From Rosa chinensis (taxonomy: Eukaryota; Streptophyta; Magnoliopsida; Rosales; Rosaceae): a DNA stretch of 64,000 bases. The notes beneath the pieces are model-generated. The model was not told the DNA's origin and searched no databases. It saw only the letters and a program-made list of their open reading frames with translations. The position numbers and the translations under genes were made by a program. Each line of letters starts with the position of its first letter. Position 1 is the stretch's first letter. The stretch is from contig NC_037090.1 of assembly GCF_002994745.2 (NCBI RefSeq), positions 31,168,501-31,232,500 on the forward strand, in the 5' to 3' direction. Below, piece by piece: positions 1 to 9,603 of the stretch.

Positions 1-197
1 TCTTGGGCTATGGAGGGAGAGATGCACTTTCGGACGTCAATGATGTGAAGGCTTTGCTTAATGACCTTAGTGATCATGACAAGGACAAGCTTGTGGAACA
101 ATACGTGGAGGAGTATGCTCATATGGATTTCATTATGGGAGGGAATGCCAATCAAAAAGTCTACGATCCTCTGCTCACTTTCTTCGGGCAGCATTGA
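1..197 (+). CDS. Lipase copy 1, last exon (partial, cut by window edge)
   Basis: This is the 3' end of an acid-lipase-type alpha/beta hydrolase (triacylglycerol lipase 2-like). The visible part matches the end of exon 9 of the complete copy at 28071-30162. It contains the GGRD segment with the probable catalytic Asp and the YAHMDF segment with the probable catalytic His, and ends in FFGQH and a stop at 195-197. It appears identical to the copy-2 exon at 11160-11356. The rest of the gene lies left of the window, so whether this copy is complete cannot be judged. A candidate AATAAA polyadenylation signal lies at 352-357. Confidence 0.9.
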   Translation, partial: LGYGGRDALSDVNDVKALLNDLSDHDKDKLVEQYVEEYAHMDFIMGGNANQKVYDPLLTFFGQH

Positions 198-666
198 GCG
201 TCTTGACTCCTTAATTTGTAGTCTCTAGATCTTCCTTCTGTCTTGCATTTATCAATTTTAGAGACTTTTTTTTTCCTTTAGTAGTAGTAATAGCTAGATA
301 TGCATATTTTCATAATAGCTTTCTCATTGTGTATTACTTTGATTTCTTGGGAATAAAACTAGCTAGGCCTTGTCACAATGCTGGATTGTTTCATCACTAA
401 AAGTAATTGATATATAGCTACAAAACAAAGGACAAAAATGTGAAAGAACAGTAAATTTTCAAATGCTACTAGGTAGCCTCAGAATGTTAAATATGAAGAA
501 CAAAGAAGAAATAACAAAATAGATCGAAATCATGTTTTTATTGATGAGCACCATGATCGATGAAAATATAAGAATTAACATTAATTCTAACATGATATGA
601 AATCAAATAGAACAAATAGGCCGGCTACCTTAATGAAGAGACCAATAGGCTCTACTTTCTATGTTC
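198..666. other. Lipase 3' flank / convergent spacer, copy 1
   Basis: AT-rich DNA between two convergent genes: the lipase on plus and the small ORF on minus. Apart from the AATAAA near 352 no feature was seen. The same spacer recurs at 11357-11825 and 30163-30632. Confidence 0.6.
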
Positions 667-945
667 TCAAACATAGATGTTTGGTCTAAGAGCAAAATGA
701 TTCTGGGCTGCAGTAAGAGCTGCTATAAATGGATCATTAGCATAATCGTTTCCCTTATGATGACTCTTTAAGCTTTTCGATGGAAAGAAAAGATCCTCAC
801 AGCAAATTGCAGAAGTCGATGAAGCTGCATTAACTCGATGATCAATAAGGTTCCTCCTAACTGAGGATCTGAACATTCTTTTCATCTTGCTGAACAAGTT
901 GATGAGCTTCTCCATCCTCATAAGCTTATTTGCGTTGTTGCTCAT
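667..945 (-). CDS. Small unknown ORF, 92 aa, copy 1
   Basis: An unrecognised small basic protein. I chose the ATG at 945, giving a protein that starts MSNNANKLMRMEKLINLFSK. The longer open frame to 963 has no ATG upstream. The N-terminal half is rich in Lys, Arg and Met (probable amphipathic helix). The middle has Ser/Thr and a CC pair, and the end reads PFIAALTAAQ. There is no signal peptide or membrane segment. A TATAAATAG box lies about 30 nt upstream of the ATG, so the leader would be very short. The frame is identical in copy 2 (11826-12104) but has a TGA in copy 3 (30633-30911). It may be a real small gene or a chance ORF with a TATA-like sequence. Function is unknown. Confidence 0.5.
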   Translation of the reverse strand: MSNNANKLMRMEKLINLFSKMKRMFRSSVRRNLIDHRVNAASSTSAICCEDLFFPSKSLKSHHKGNDYANDPFIAALTAAQNHFALRPNIYV

Positions 946-973
946 AATGTATTTTAAGACCAACTGCTTGTTT

Positions 974-982
974 CTATTTATA
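974..982 (-). promoter_or_regulatory. TATA-like box upstream of the small ORF
   Basis: The minus strand reads TATAAATAG, about 30 nt before the ATG at 945. The same box is kept in copies 2 and 3. Confidence 0.5.
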
Positions 983-1865
983 CAGAGGGGATCGAGATGG
1001 AAGAATGTGTTAAACAGCTCTCCAACAGAATGCTGGCATCACATGTATTTTGTGTAAGCTTATCAAGATAGAGCTAGCTTGTATCTATGAAACTAGCTTA
1101 AAAATTTCCTTTTTTCTGTTATTCATAAATGAATATTGAGAAGCTCCACTGGCCTTGTCCTTTTCTTGATTTAGAACCGATTGTAGCTATAGCTTTGAGA
1201 ATGTTACGTCTAGTCTGTTGCGAGACTAGAGATTTTTGGTTTCTTAGATCACCTTAAACAAACAAATATACAGAAATACTTTTTTCGTCGAGAAGACTTC
1301 AAACTACAAAAATTGATAGTTTGTAAAGTCCCACTTTTATTCTCAAAGTAGAGAATTAAAACATTTATTTTGGTTTGGTAGGACTCTGCTCCACCTTTCA
1401 TCATTTCACACTGTAATAGAGACCAATCGGGTCTTCCGAACTTCCGTTTTTGTTAGTTCCATATTTGCTTTTTTTGGTTTATTTGGGAAGTTTTGGTTTT
1501 GATCCCCCTCTATACTCTTGTTTTCTTTTTCTTAATATAAGTGAATAGGAAGGATATGTTCCTTGCCTGTCCAAGCCTTTACCAAAAAAAGAATTGTAAC
1601 ATTTGGCTTGCGTGAGAGTACATGAATTTCTCCACCGTTACATTCTTCTCATGAATTCATTAGGTTCTTGACATGCTTCTCATGAATTTCTTTACCGCAG
1701 AACACATCTATTTTAGAATGCCAAGATCCCCAGCCAATTGTCAGGAAAGAAAAGAATTCAATTCGTTTGAAAAACAGTTAAGAAAATGAAATAAAAAGAG
1801 TGAAACACCCTCTCCATACGACGTAACCGTTGAGAGTTGTTGTGTTTTTAATTTTCTTTATATAT
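983..1865. other. Non-coding spacer, copy 1
   Basis: AT-rich sequence with no supported gene, repeat or RNA. It is repeated almost unchanged at about 12142-13023 and 30949-31831. Confidence 0.6.
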
Positions 1866-1962
1866 TTATTTTTTTAAGACTATATATTGTGACATAAATC
1901 TTTTAGGAATACATCCGAAATAATAACATGAGCCTCCCCTATATCCAGAGTACAACACCATT
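1866..1962 (-). pseudogene. RNase H (RVT_3-like) relic, distal half, copy 1
   Basis: On the minus strand just beyond the LINE target site, a short frame reads REANGV, the motif that follows the catalytic region in plant reverse-transcriptase RNase H domains. It continues the relic at 6242-6570 on the other side of the LINE. The LINE therefore appears to have inserted into an older, opposite-strand RNase H fragment. Stops follow at once. Equivalent positions in the other copies are about 13024-13120 and 31832-31928. Confidence 0.4.
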
Positions 1963-1979
1963 AGCTTCTCAATAACAGT

Positions 1980-4900
1980 ATATCCTATACTTATATAGTC
2001 AATTTTTTGACCTAGCCGCTCTTGTGCTAGGGTTACTTTCTTGAGCAAGAAAGCAACATCTATCATCTATGGATTTGGATGTGCTTAGCTGGAATTGCAG
2101 AGGAATCTGCAACGATGCCACGACCAGGGCTTTGAAGGATCTATGTTCTCAAAATCGTCCACAGATCGTGTTTTTGCGTGAGACGAAGATCAGTAGACTT
2201 GAAGATTTCAAAAATTTACGTAGAGCGTTAGGGTTTGCTCATGCGGAGGAGGTGTTGATTGAGTGTAGGACAGGCAGGAGGGTTGGGTCTTTTCTGGAAT
2301 GATGAAGTGAAGATCCATGTTGGGACTAAATCTGCGCATCACATTGATGCAGTGGTTGTGGGGGAAGATGGGACTCCATCTTGGCGTCTGACTGGTTTTT
2401 ATGGCCATGCTCGTACCAGCGAGAGAGATAGATCATGGCAATTGCTGCGTGATCTCTCTGACTTTGATTCGTTGCCTTGGGTGGTGATAGGAGACTTTAA
2501 TGAGATTCTGAATAGTGGGGAGAAGATAGCCGGGACTATTCGACCAGAGAGGCAGATGCAGGGCTTCAGGGAGCCGTTGGGTTATTGTGAACTCTTGGAT
2601 TTAGGGTTTCAGGGATATTCTGATACTTTGTTACGTCTGGACCGGGCTGTTTGCACCACTGCGTGGATCGATATTTTCAGCCATTCTAGGGTGATTCATC
2701 TGGCACCCTCAGACTCCGATCATGTTCCTGTGCTGTTACGTGCGAGTCAAGCTCCTCTGTTTGCACGACCTAGGGCCCATTGTTTTTAGTTTGAAGCCTT
2801 TTGGTTGCAGCACCCTGATTGTGATGGGGTTGTAAAAGCAGCTTGGGGTACGGATGTCTCGAGCTTCCCTATGTTTTGTACTGCGAAGAAGATCATGTAC
2901 ACTAGGATTCACCTAGACAAATGGTAGAAAGAGACTTTTAAGAGTCGGCAATTGCTGATATCGAGTATCCGAGCTAGATTGGAGGAATTGATGAATGTGT
3001 TCCCATCGGTGTCAATACAAGTTGAGAAGAAAGAGCTAATGGATAAGCTTCAGAGCTTATTATTCCAAGAGGAACTATTTTGGAAGCAGCGTGCTAAAAT
3101 TACATGGCTGAAGAAGGGGGATAGAAATACCGGGTTATTTCATTTGAAAACGGAAAATAGGAAGCGCAAGAATACTTTGCAAGGCTTATTTGATGAGGAG
3201 GGGAAGTGGCATGAGGATGATGTGGGTATAGAGAATGTGATTACTTCATATTTCTCTAAAATGTTCAAAGCTTCCGAGATTGATTCCGAAGCTCTGAATT
3301 TGACTATTGAGGCTATTACTCCTTGTGTTACACAAGAAATGAATGATCAGCTTTGTGCCACTTATACTAAGGAGGAGGTACGCTTTGCCTTGTTTCAGAT
3401 GTATCCTACTAAGTCCCCTGGTCCAGATGGATTGCCGCCTCTTTTCTTCCAACATTATTGGGAGCACATTGGTGATGATATTGTTGCGGCAGTTCATAGC
3501 TTTCTTCAAACAGGACAGCTTCTGAAGCAAATCAATTTTACTCATATCTGTCTTATTCCAAAAGTAAGTAATCCAGAACATATGTCAGATTTGAGACCAA
3601 TTGCACTATGTAATGTTATCTATAAGATATGTTCGAAAGTCATTGCCAACAGGCGGCTGAAGATAATTTTACCAGCAGTGATTTCCCCATTCCAAAGTGC
3701 TTTTATGCCGGGCAGATTGATCACTGACAACATATTAGTGGCGAATGAGATTGCACATTTTGTACATAATAAGCGGGATGGGGATGATGGAATTTTAGCT
3801 TTGAAGCTGGATTTGAGTAAAGCCTATGATAGGATGGAATAGACTTTCCTAGAGAAGGTGATGACCCGGTTTGGCTTTGCTAGAGGTTGGATTTCTATGG
3901 TGATGCAATGCGTGAGTACAGTGCAGTACTCCTTTTTTATCAGAGGGCGGCCACGAGGATATGTTTCCCCTAGCAGGGGATTAAGACAAGGTGATCCATT
4001 GTCACCTTATCTTTTTCTTCTGGGAGCAGAAGGATTTTTAGCTTTACTCCAGAAGAGTCTAGTTGCAGGTACTCTGCCAGGCATTGCAGTTTGTCCTAAT
4101 GCACCCCCGATAAATCACTTGTTGTTTGCGGATGATAGTATGCTCTATGCTCGGGCTTCGTTGGAAGCATGTAGTGTCATTCAGGAAGTGTTGGAGACTT
4201 ATAGGAGAGCTTATGGTCAGGTGGTTAATTTTGCCAAGAGTTCGGTGGTGTTTAGCAAAAATGTACCGGTTGATATACAGGATGATATTTCTGGTGTATT
4301 GCGTGTGGAGGTGGTGGAGTCTCATGCCAAATATCTAGGTCTTCCCACTTATGTAGGGTGTAAGAAAACAGCTACTTTTCAGTATATCAAGGAGAGATTG
4401 TCAAAAAGCTTACTTCATGGCACGGTAAATTATTGAGTGGTGCAGGAAAAGATATTTTGATTAGGGTGGTGGCTCAGGCGTTACCTAATTATGCAATGAG
4501 TGTCTTTCAACTTACTAAGAGTTTTTGTGATGATCTGGAACAACAGTGTGCACGATTTTGGTGGGGAAGCACGTTAGATAAACGGAAAATCCACTGGAAG
4601 AATTGGAATGCTTTGTGTAATCCGAAGGAAGATGGTGGGTTAGGCTTTCGAAGCCTATCCAATTTCAACTCTGCTATGCTAGCCAAACAAGCTTGGAGGA
4701 TTGTGAATCACCCTTCAACGCTTGTTGCTCGGATTTATAAAGCGAGATATTTTCCGGATACTTCTTTCTGGGAGGTAACTTCTCATGCTTCTCCCTCGTA
4801 CTCGTGGAGAAGCATTTTCTCAACTCGAGATATGCTGAAAGATAGTTGCTACTGGCAGGTGGGCAATGGAGAGAATATTGATATCTACTCAGATCTTTGG

Positions 4901-6223
4901 GTAGTGGCTTTACCGCTTGGGAGGCCCATACCTTCAGGATTGGCTACAGTTGAGGTTAGTAAAGTTCACGAGTTGTTAAGTGGTACTGGTGGATGGAACA
5001 TTCCTTTGTTACAAGAAATTTTCACAGGGGAGGAAGCCACGGCAGTTGCTACAATTCCATTGAGTAGGAGAGCAGTCATTGATAGGCTTTGTTGGAAGCT
5101 TTCGAAGGATGGAAAGTTCTCGGTGAAGACGGCATATCGATCTGCGTTTATGAAGTCTGCAAGCTATTCTCCGTTGTAACTTCCTGTCGGCTCAGGCTTT
5201 TGGAAAAAGCTTTGGAAGGTGGTTATTCCCAATAAAGCAAAAATTCATGTTTGGAGAGCTTGTCTGGATATCCTTCCTTCGCTAGGTAGCTTGGCTTCGA
5301 AGCGAGTGGTTTTGGATTCGAATATTTGTGTTTTATGTGAGTCTCATACTGAAACAACGATCCACATTTGTTGGGATTGCTCTTATACTAGGAGGGTGCT
5401 TCACATAAATGCTATGCTACAATAAGTATGCCACAATCCGAATAATATGCTTGGTGATGTCATTCGTTGGTTGAGTCAGTGTGCGAATCAATTATCGCTA
5501 ATACATTTTGGAGAACTTTTATTCTCGTTATGGGGAATTTGGAAGGAAAGAAATGATCGGGTTTGGAATCAAAAGAGGTGTGAGGCCAGGGATGTGAGTT
5601 TGGGGATTGTCTCTAGGCTGCAAGAATTTACGGTTCACAATTTGAAACCCTACCAACCTAAGGTTAAACGTGGAGCAGTGTGGAAAGCTCCTCCTGTGGG
5701 GGTGGTGAAGGTCAATGTTGATGGGGCATTCCATCACACTTCCAGGAAGGGTGGCTTGGGTTTTGTTTTCAGAAATGAGAATGGAATAATGCTGGGTGGT
5801 GGCTCCTGGCCCTTGAGCGGGTTGAATTCCCCAAAACATGTTGAAATTTTGGCATGCAAGGTTGCTTTAGAGTTTGCGGAGGTGCATGGTTTTGGACCTG
5901 TTATTTTAGAGACTGATGCTTTAGAGGTTCAGTGTCAACTTTCTTTGCATGACTCTGTCAATTTATCAGGGCTAGGTAGAATATATGATGACGTTGTGGC
6001 TCTCTTGGAGGCTCACAGTGTTATCCAGGTGACTCATGTGGGTAGGAAAGGTAATGGGGTAGCACATTTGTTGGCTAACCATGCTTGTTCTATTAGACAT
6101 AATGTTTTTTATTTTTCAACTCCAGAATTTTACAAGCTGCAATTGCAGTTGACCTTTGTACTGTGTAATCTTTTCTTCCTTTAATAAATGGCTGGCCTCC
6201 CTTGATTCAAAAAAAAAAAAAAA
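1980..6223 (+). mobile_element. Plant L1-type LINE, copy 1 (4.24 kb, defective)
   Basis: A non-LTR retrotransposon bounded by a perfect 17-bp target-site duplication, agcttctcaataacagt, at 1963-1979 and 6224-6240. It ends in a poly(A) tract after ttgattc. Only an ORF2-like region is present: endonuclease, reverse transcriptase, zinc-binding region and RNase H. The ORF2-like frame starts about 90 bp from the 5' end and no ORF1 (gag-like) is seen, so the element is 5'-truncated or internally deleted. All three block copies carry the same target-site duplication, so the insertion predates both duplications. Confidence 0.93.
2069..6184 (+). pseudogene. LINE ORF2 (EN-RT-RNase H), broken, copy 1
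   Basis: The apurinic-type endonuclease starts with MDLDVLSWNCRGICND at 2069 and continues after a frameshift near 2260-2300 (GLGLFWNDE, IGDFNEIL, SDHVPVLL). The reverse transcriptase (about 2952-5179) has KSPGPDGLPP, LRPIALCNV, LRQGDPLSPYLF and the catalytic FADD near 4127. A Cys-containing zinc-binding region is at 5219-5425. A C-terminal RNase H starting VKVNVDGAF is at about 5700-6100. Breaks are the endonuclease frameshift, TAG at 2787, TAG at about 2925, TAG at 3840, a one-base deletion in an A-run near 4404 (A5, against A6 in copies 2 and 3), TAA at 5177 and TAA at 5423. It cannot encode a working protein. Confidence 0.9.
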
Positions 6224-6241
6224 AGCTTCTCAATAACAGTC

Positions 6242-6570
6242 GATAGTAAATTGAAGGAGTTACATTCAAATAAGCACAACAATATTCCGCTAACCAACCA
6301 ATAGGAGATAAGTCCTCAGCTTGCCGGCATAGTGTGGATACCAGTGCTGCACATTTAGTCTCAACCTCTACCGTGCACCAATCATGCTTGCTGCGCTATA
6401 TTGCCTAGCGCCTACCTTAGAGATATTGCTTCCACTTACAACGGTGAGGTGGCTTCTTTCACATAAAGATAGAATCTGGCTGGAAAGTACAAAATCGCCC
6501 TGTTCATTCCTTACCACTACTCTCAGGCCAACATCCTTAGTCCCTAGCAGACCTAGCCGACATGTAAACA
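6242..6570 (-). pseudogene. RNase H (RVT_3-like) relic, proximal half, copy 1
   Basis: The minus strand carries pieces typical of plant RVT_3 RNase H domains: DVGLRVVVRNEQGDFVLSS near 6500, then an acidic VEVETKCAALVSTL-like segment near 6340 and EDLSPIGWL near 6310. The pieces lie in different frames. It probably comes from an older LINE later split by the LINE at 1980-6223. Confidence 0.55.
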
Positions 6571-6610
6571 TGGGATGACTGTTCAGAGATTCAAAATATA
6601 TGCAATGCAT

Positions 6611-8148
6611 TGCTCGCTTTCTCCCTCTCAGTCTCTATCTCTTTTACAAATGGCGCGCGTACACACACACGCACATCAATGAATATCAGAAACACTTTTA
6701 TCCTTTTACATTTTTGTGTGCTCCTAAGAAACATTAAAATATTCAGGGAAACAAAGGTAAGCCAAAGACATGTTGACTCTTTAATGTATCATGATACTAA
6801 CTTTTTGCAAAGGCATTTCAAATTCCAAAGTCCATGAATTCAAGAGCCGGTTGCTTGAATTCTGGGATTCATAGTTGAAGGGTTCACGGACTCAGGGATT
6901 TATAGAATTATATTAAATAACTAAGATACAATATATAACTAACAGGATTGAATAAGAACTGCTTGCTTGAATTCCAGGATACTTATGTATTAGGGACTTT
7001 GGGACTGTTCTGGAGACTTTTTTGACGGGTTCACGATAGGGTGCATACTCTAATATGCAGCAAGTAAGGAACATTAGTCTTACCATTCTTCTCACATCCC
7101 TAAGTTCTCAGAATGTTAGCCAAAAGCAAGTTTTATCTCAGAAAACTTATATTGCCTAGTACCAAGAAGTCTGTTAGTAAATATATCACACTTTTCCTAC
7201 TCAACTACTACTCACGATTATATCTTATTAGCCAAGTCAAAAGTAGTTTAAGAGGGAATGCTTAAGATAAATGGAATAAGATAGTATGGAAACCCGTTTT
7301 GACTAGGGATCTCTATAATTTTCAACCATTGATTTCACCAAGTCCAGGAAGATGGATGAAAGTAAAACACTAACAAGTACACACATTGAAAAAGAACTCA
7401 ACTATTCTTTTTCTGCCTTCAAAACAAAACAGCAAAATAAAATCTATGCAAGACAAATCATCTCAATGTCCTCCACAATAAGCAAATAGCACTCTAATTG
7501 AAAAGGAGATTTTTTTTTTTGATTCTCCTATCTTCTCACTTGTCAAACACTGTTTTGTTTCTCTAACATATCTATGCAACATAAATCTTCAAGCACTTCA
7601 AGGAATGCCATAATAACAATGCCATGTTCCCGCAGAACTACAGAAACTGTTGCAGCTCATGCAACAATATAAAACTAAGTTTGGTCGTAGTATAACTGCA
7701 CCTAACTCTAAAGACACTTGTAATGTAACTAGGTCATGAGTGCAAGCTAAAACAATAGAAAGAAACCACTTTGGTATGATCAACAAAGTGGACCTTTATC
7801 AAAGTACATTGTCAGTCAATCCTTCAGTCTTAGTCATTTAATATGCATCTACAACATGATTGAAAACGAGATGACTACAACTACTACATCACACCTGATG
7901 ACTGTCCTGATGCGAATAACTGAATATGAAACAGTAAAGTAAAATTAAAACCATTAGCAGTGAAAGCTAAGCTAAGCTATGAGCTAATGAAGGAACTGTT
8001 GCTTTGGCTACCTACCTGCGATACTGGATAGGCAATATTACCAGCCTTCCAGATAGCAATCTTACCCGCGCGCGCGCACATACACAGGCACATGCAGCAA
8101 TGAATATTAGACATTTTAGTCTCATACATTTTATTTTTGTTTCTACAT
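6611..8148. other. Non-coding spacer, copy 1
   Basis: No convincing gene. It holds a short alternating (CA/CG)n run near 6655-6675, poly(T) near 7510, and a CCGCGCGCGCGCAC alternating purine-pyrimidine tract near 8066. It is repeated at about 17770-19308 and 43270-44808. Confidence 0.6.
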
Positions 8149-8160
8149 TTTCTCTGGACC

Positions 8161-8443
8161 CTTTTTTTTCTTTTATTTGAAAGGAAACAGCTTTTTATTG
8201 ACAAAACAAATACCATAATACAAAGAAGCGGACAAGAAGTCCACATAAGAAAAGAAAGATAGTTTGAGGAATAGAACAAGTTGTTCAACTGACAGTAAAC
8301 ATGCTTGCCAATTTAGAATAAGAGATGAAAGAGTGTAATCTTCATACTCCCCAAATATAGAGGCCCAAAGAGAATCCCAAATCTTAACTCTTTCACACAA
8401 CTCTTCCAACTCCGCACTACCATAGGCTTCAGACGTCCTTTTA
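8161..8443 (-). mobile_element. Short retrocopy with 12-bp TSD, copy 1
   Basis: A 283-bp insertion with an A-rich tail on the minus strand (T-run at 8161-8170) and a near-terminal AATAAA-like motif. It is flanked by the perfect 12-bp repeat tttctctggacc at 8149-8160 and 8444-8455. Its minus strand carries an open frame containing ELCERVKIWDSLWASIFGEY. This is the signature of L1-mediated retroposition: a truncated LINE, a SINE or a processed-gene 3' end. The source was not recognised. Confidence 0.7.
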
Positions 8444-8590
8444 TTTCTCTGGACCTTGAAAAGAAAAATTAAGCCAGGTCTACTCTTGTTTGCTAACTGC
8501 CTAGTCTAGTATGTGCAGTATACACAAATAAATGCAAATCTTGACAATACATACTCAACTCTCTAAACCGCAAGTTAAGAAATGGCAGTG

Positions 8591-8591
<1 letters not shown>

Positions 8592-8635
<44 letters not shown>

Positions 8636-8670
8636 AAAAGGAAGATGTATATATATATATATATATATAT
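8592..8670. repeat. (TA)n microsatellites, copy 1
   Basis: Two (TA)n runs (42 bp and about 23 bp) separated by ggaaaaggaagatg. The first is 38 bp in copy 2 (19752-19789). In copy 3 the first run was the landing site of the gypsy element. Confidence 0.95.
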
Positions 8671-8941
8671 GATTATACATGTGCGATAACAATTTAGTTT
8701 AGTGCAGTGCATTCATATAATGGGTTGGCAAAACCTCTGTGCATATATTTGTGTAGATTGGTGCTTCTTTAACAAGATGATAGTAATTACAATCATAAAT
8801 TGCATCAGGAAAAGGAAACGGCATGCTTGATCCCTGTTAAGCTTTTCACCAAAGACTCAAGAAATCAACACTTCCAGTAATCATACCATTTACTGGAATC
8901 CATATCTCTCATTGTGAGACCAAAACATTGCAATGGCTTCA

Positions 8942-8944
<3 letters not shown>

Positions 8945-8992
<48 letters not shown>
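8945..8992. repeat. (AT)n microsatellite, copy 1
   Basis: Uninterrupted AT repeat of about 48 bp, shorter in copy 2 (20099-20138) and interrupted in copy 3 (56224-56266). Confidence 0.95.
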
Positions 8993-8995
<3 letters not shown>

Positions 8996-9500
8996 GAAGC
9001 TATTCAGTAAACCAAGTTTAGCAATAGAAAAACAAACACCAGTTAAGGTAAAGATTACTTACAGGTAATGTAGGCCAAGCATCCCCCTTGAATCCCTACC
9101 AACCTTCTCAGCCTAAGACAATTATATGAATTCCAGGTATAGTTAGTGTCATCTCCCATAATTCATCACTAAAATATCCAAATTTGGATTTCTTTGAAAG
9201 ACCTTAAAATGATGGGAATTCCATAAATCCAAACCTAGAATTAATCAAACGCATCTAAAAATACATAATGAAGCCTTACTAAGGGAATTAGAGCACGAAT
9301 TTACCTTGGGTATCCAAACTTGAAGTTCCTCTTCTTTCCCCCAATTCTCTAACTTCATCCTCCATATCTATCAAAACGCAACGGTGAAATATGAAAAGCA
9401 CGACAACAACAAACCCTCCTACCTAGTGGCCAAATACCAAAAAGCCCTTAAACAAAACCCTTTTTAATCTTTTTTTTTTCCTTTTTTTTCTCGGTTGCTA
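8993..9500. other. Spacer before thiolase relic, copy 1
   Basis: AT-rich, with no supported gene. It ends in T-runs (A-runs on minus) at 9470-9490, just where thiolase homology stops. The same spacer is at about 20139-20645 and 56267-56770. Confidence 0.5.
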
Positions 9501-9580
9501 CATTATGAATGCAGCTACATCAGCAACTGCCTGAAGGCTAGATCAACATTGCATGTTGACGCTTCTGATGGGAACTATAT
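9501..9580 (-). pseudogene. Thiolase exon-4 relic, copy 1
   Basis: The minus strand reads VPIRSVNMQC, stop, SSLQAVADVAA. This is the active-site region of peroxisomal 3-ketoacyl-CoA thiolase, where the catalytic Cys sits in an NRQCSSGLQAV-type motif. The stop directly follows that Cys. Only this exon survives in copy 1, because the duplication junction lies immediately to its right. Confidence 0.75.
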
Positions 9581-9591
9581 CTAGATATGAT
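9581..9591. other. Tandem-duplication junction
   Basis: Left of about 9588 the sequence follows 20726-20733 (tctagata, then diverges). Right of it the sequence follows the lipase intron at 28391 (tatgatgg). The two parents share only TA at the join. The junction marks the end of copy 1 and the start of copy 2 of the ~11.16-kb tandem unit. Confidence 0.85.
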
Positions 9592-9603
9592 GGAATATTT
9601 CAG

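Noticed and set aside
8416..8440. cactaccataggcttcagacg as the missing left end of the CACTA element
   Set aside because: It shares only short words with the right end, lies inside the retrocopy, and lacks the matching 3-bp flank.
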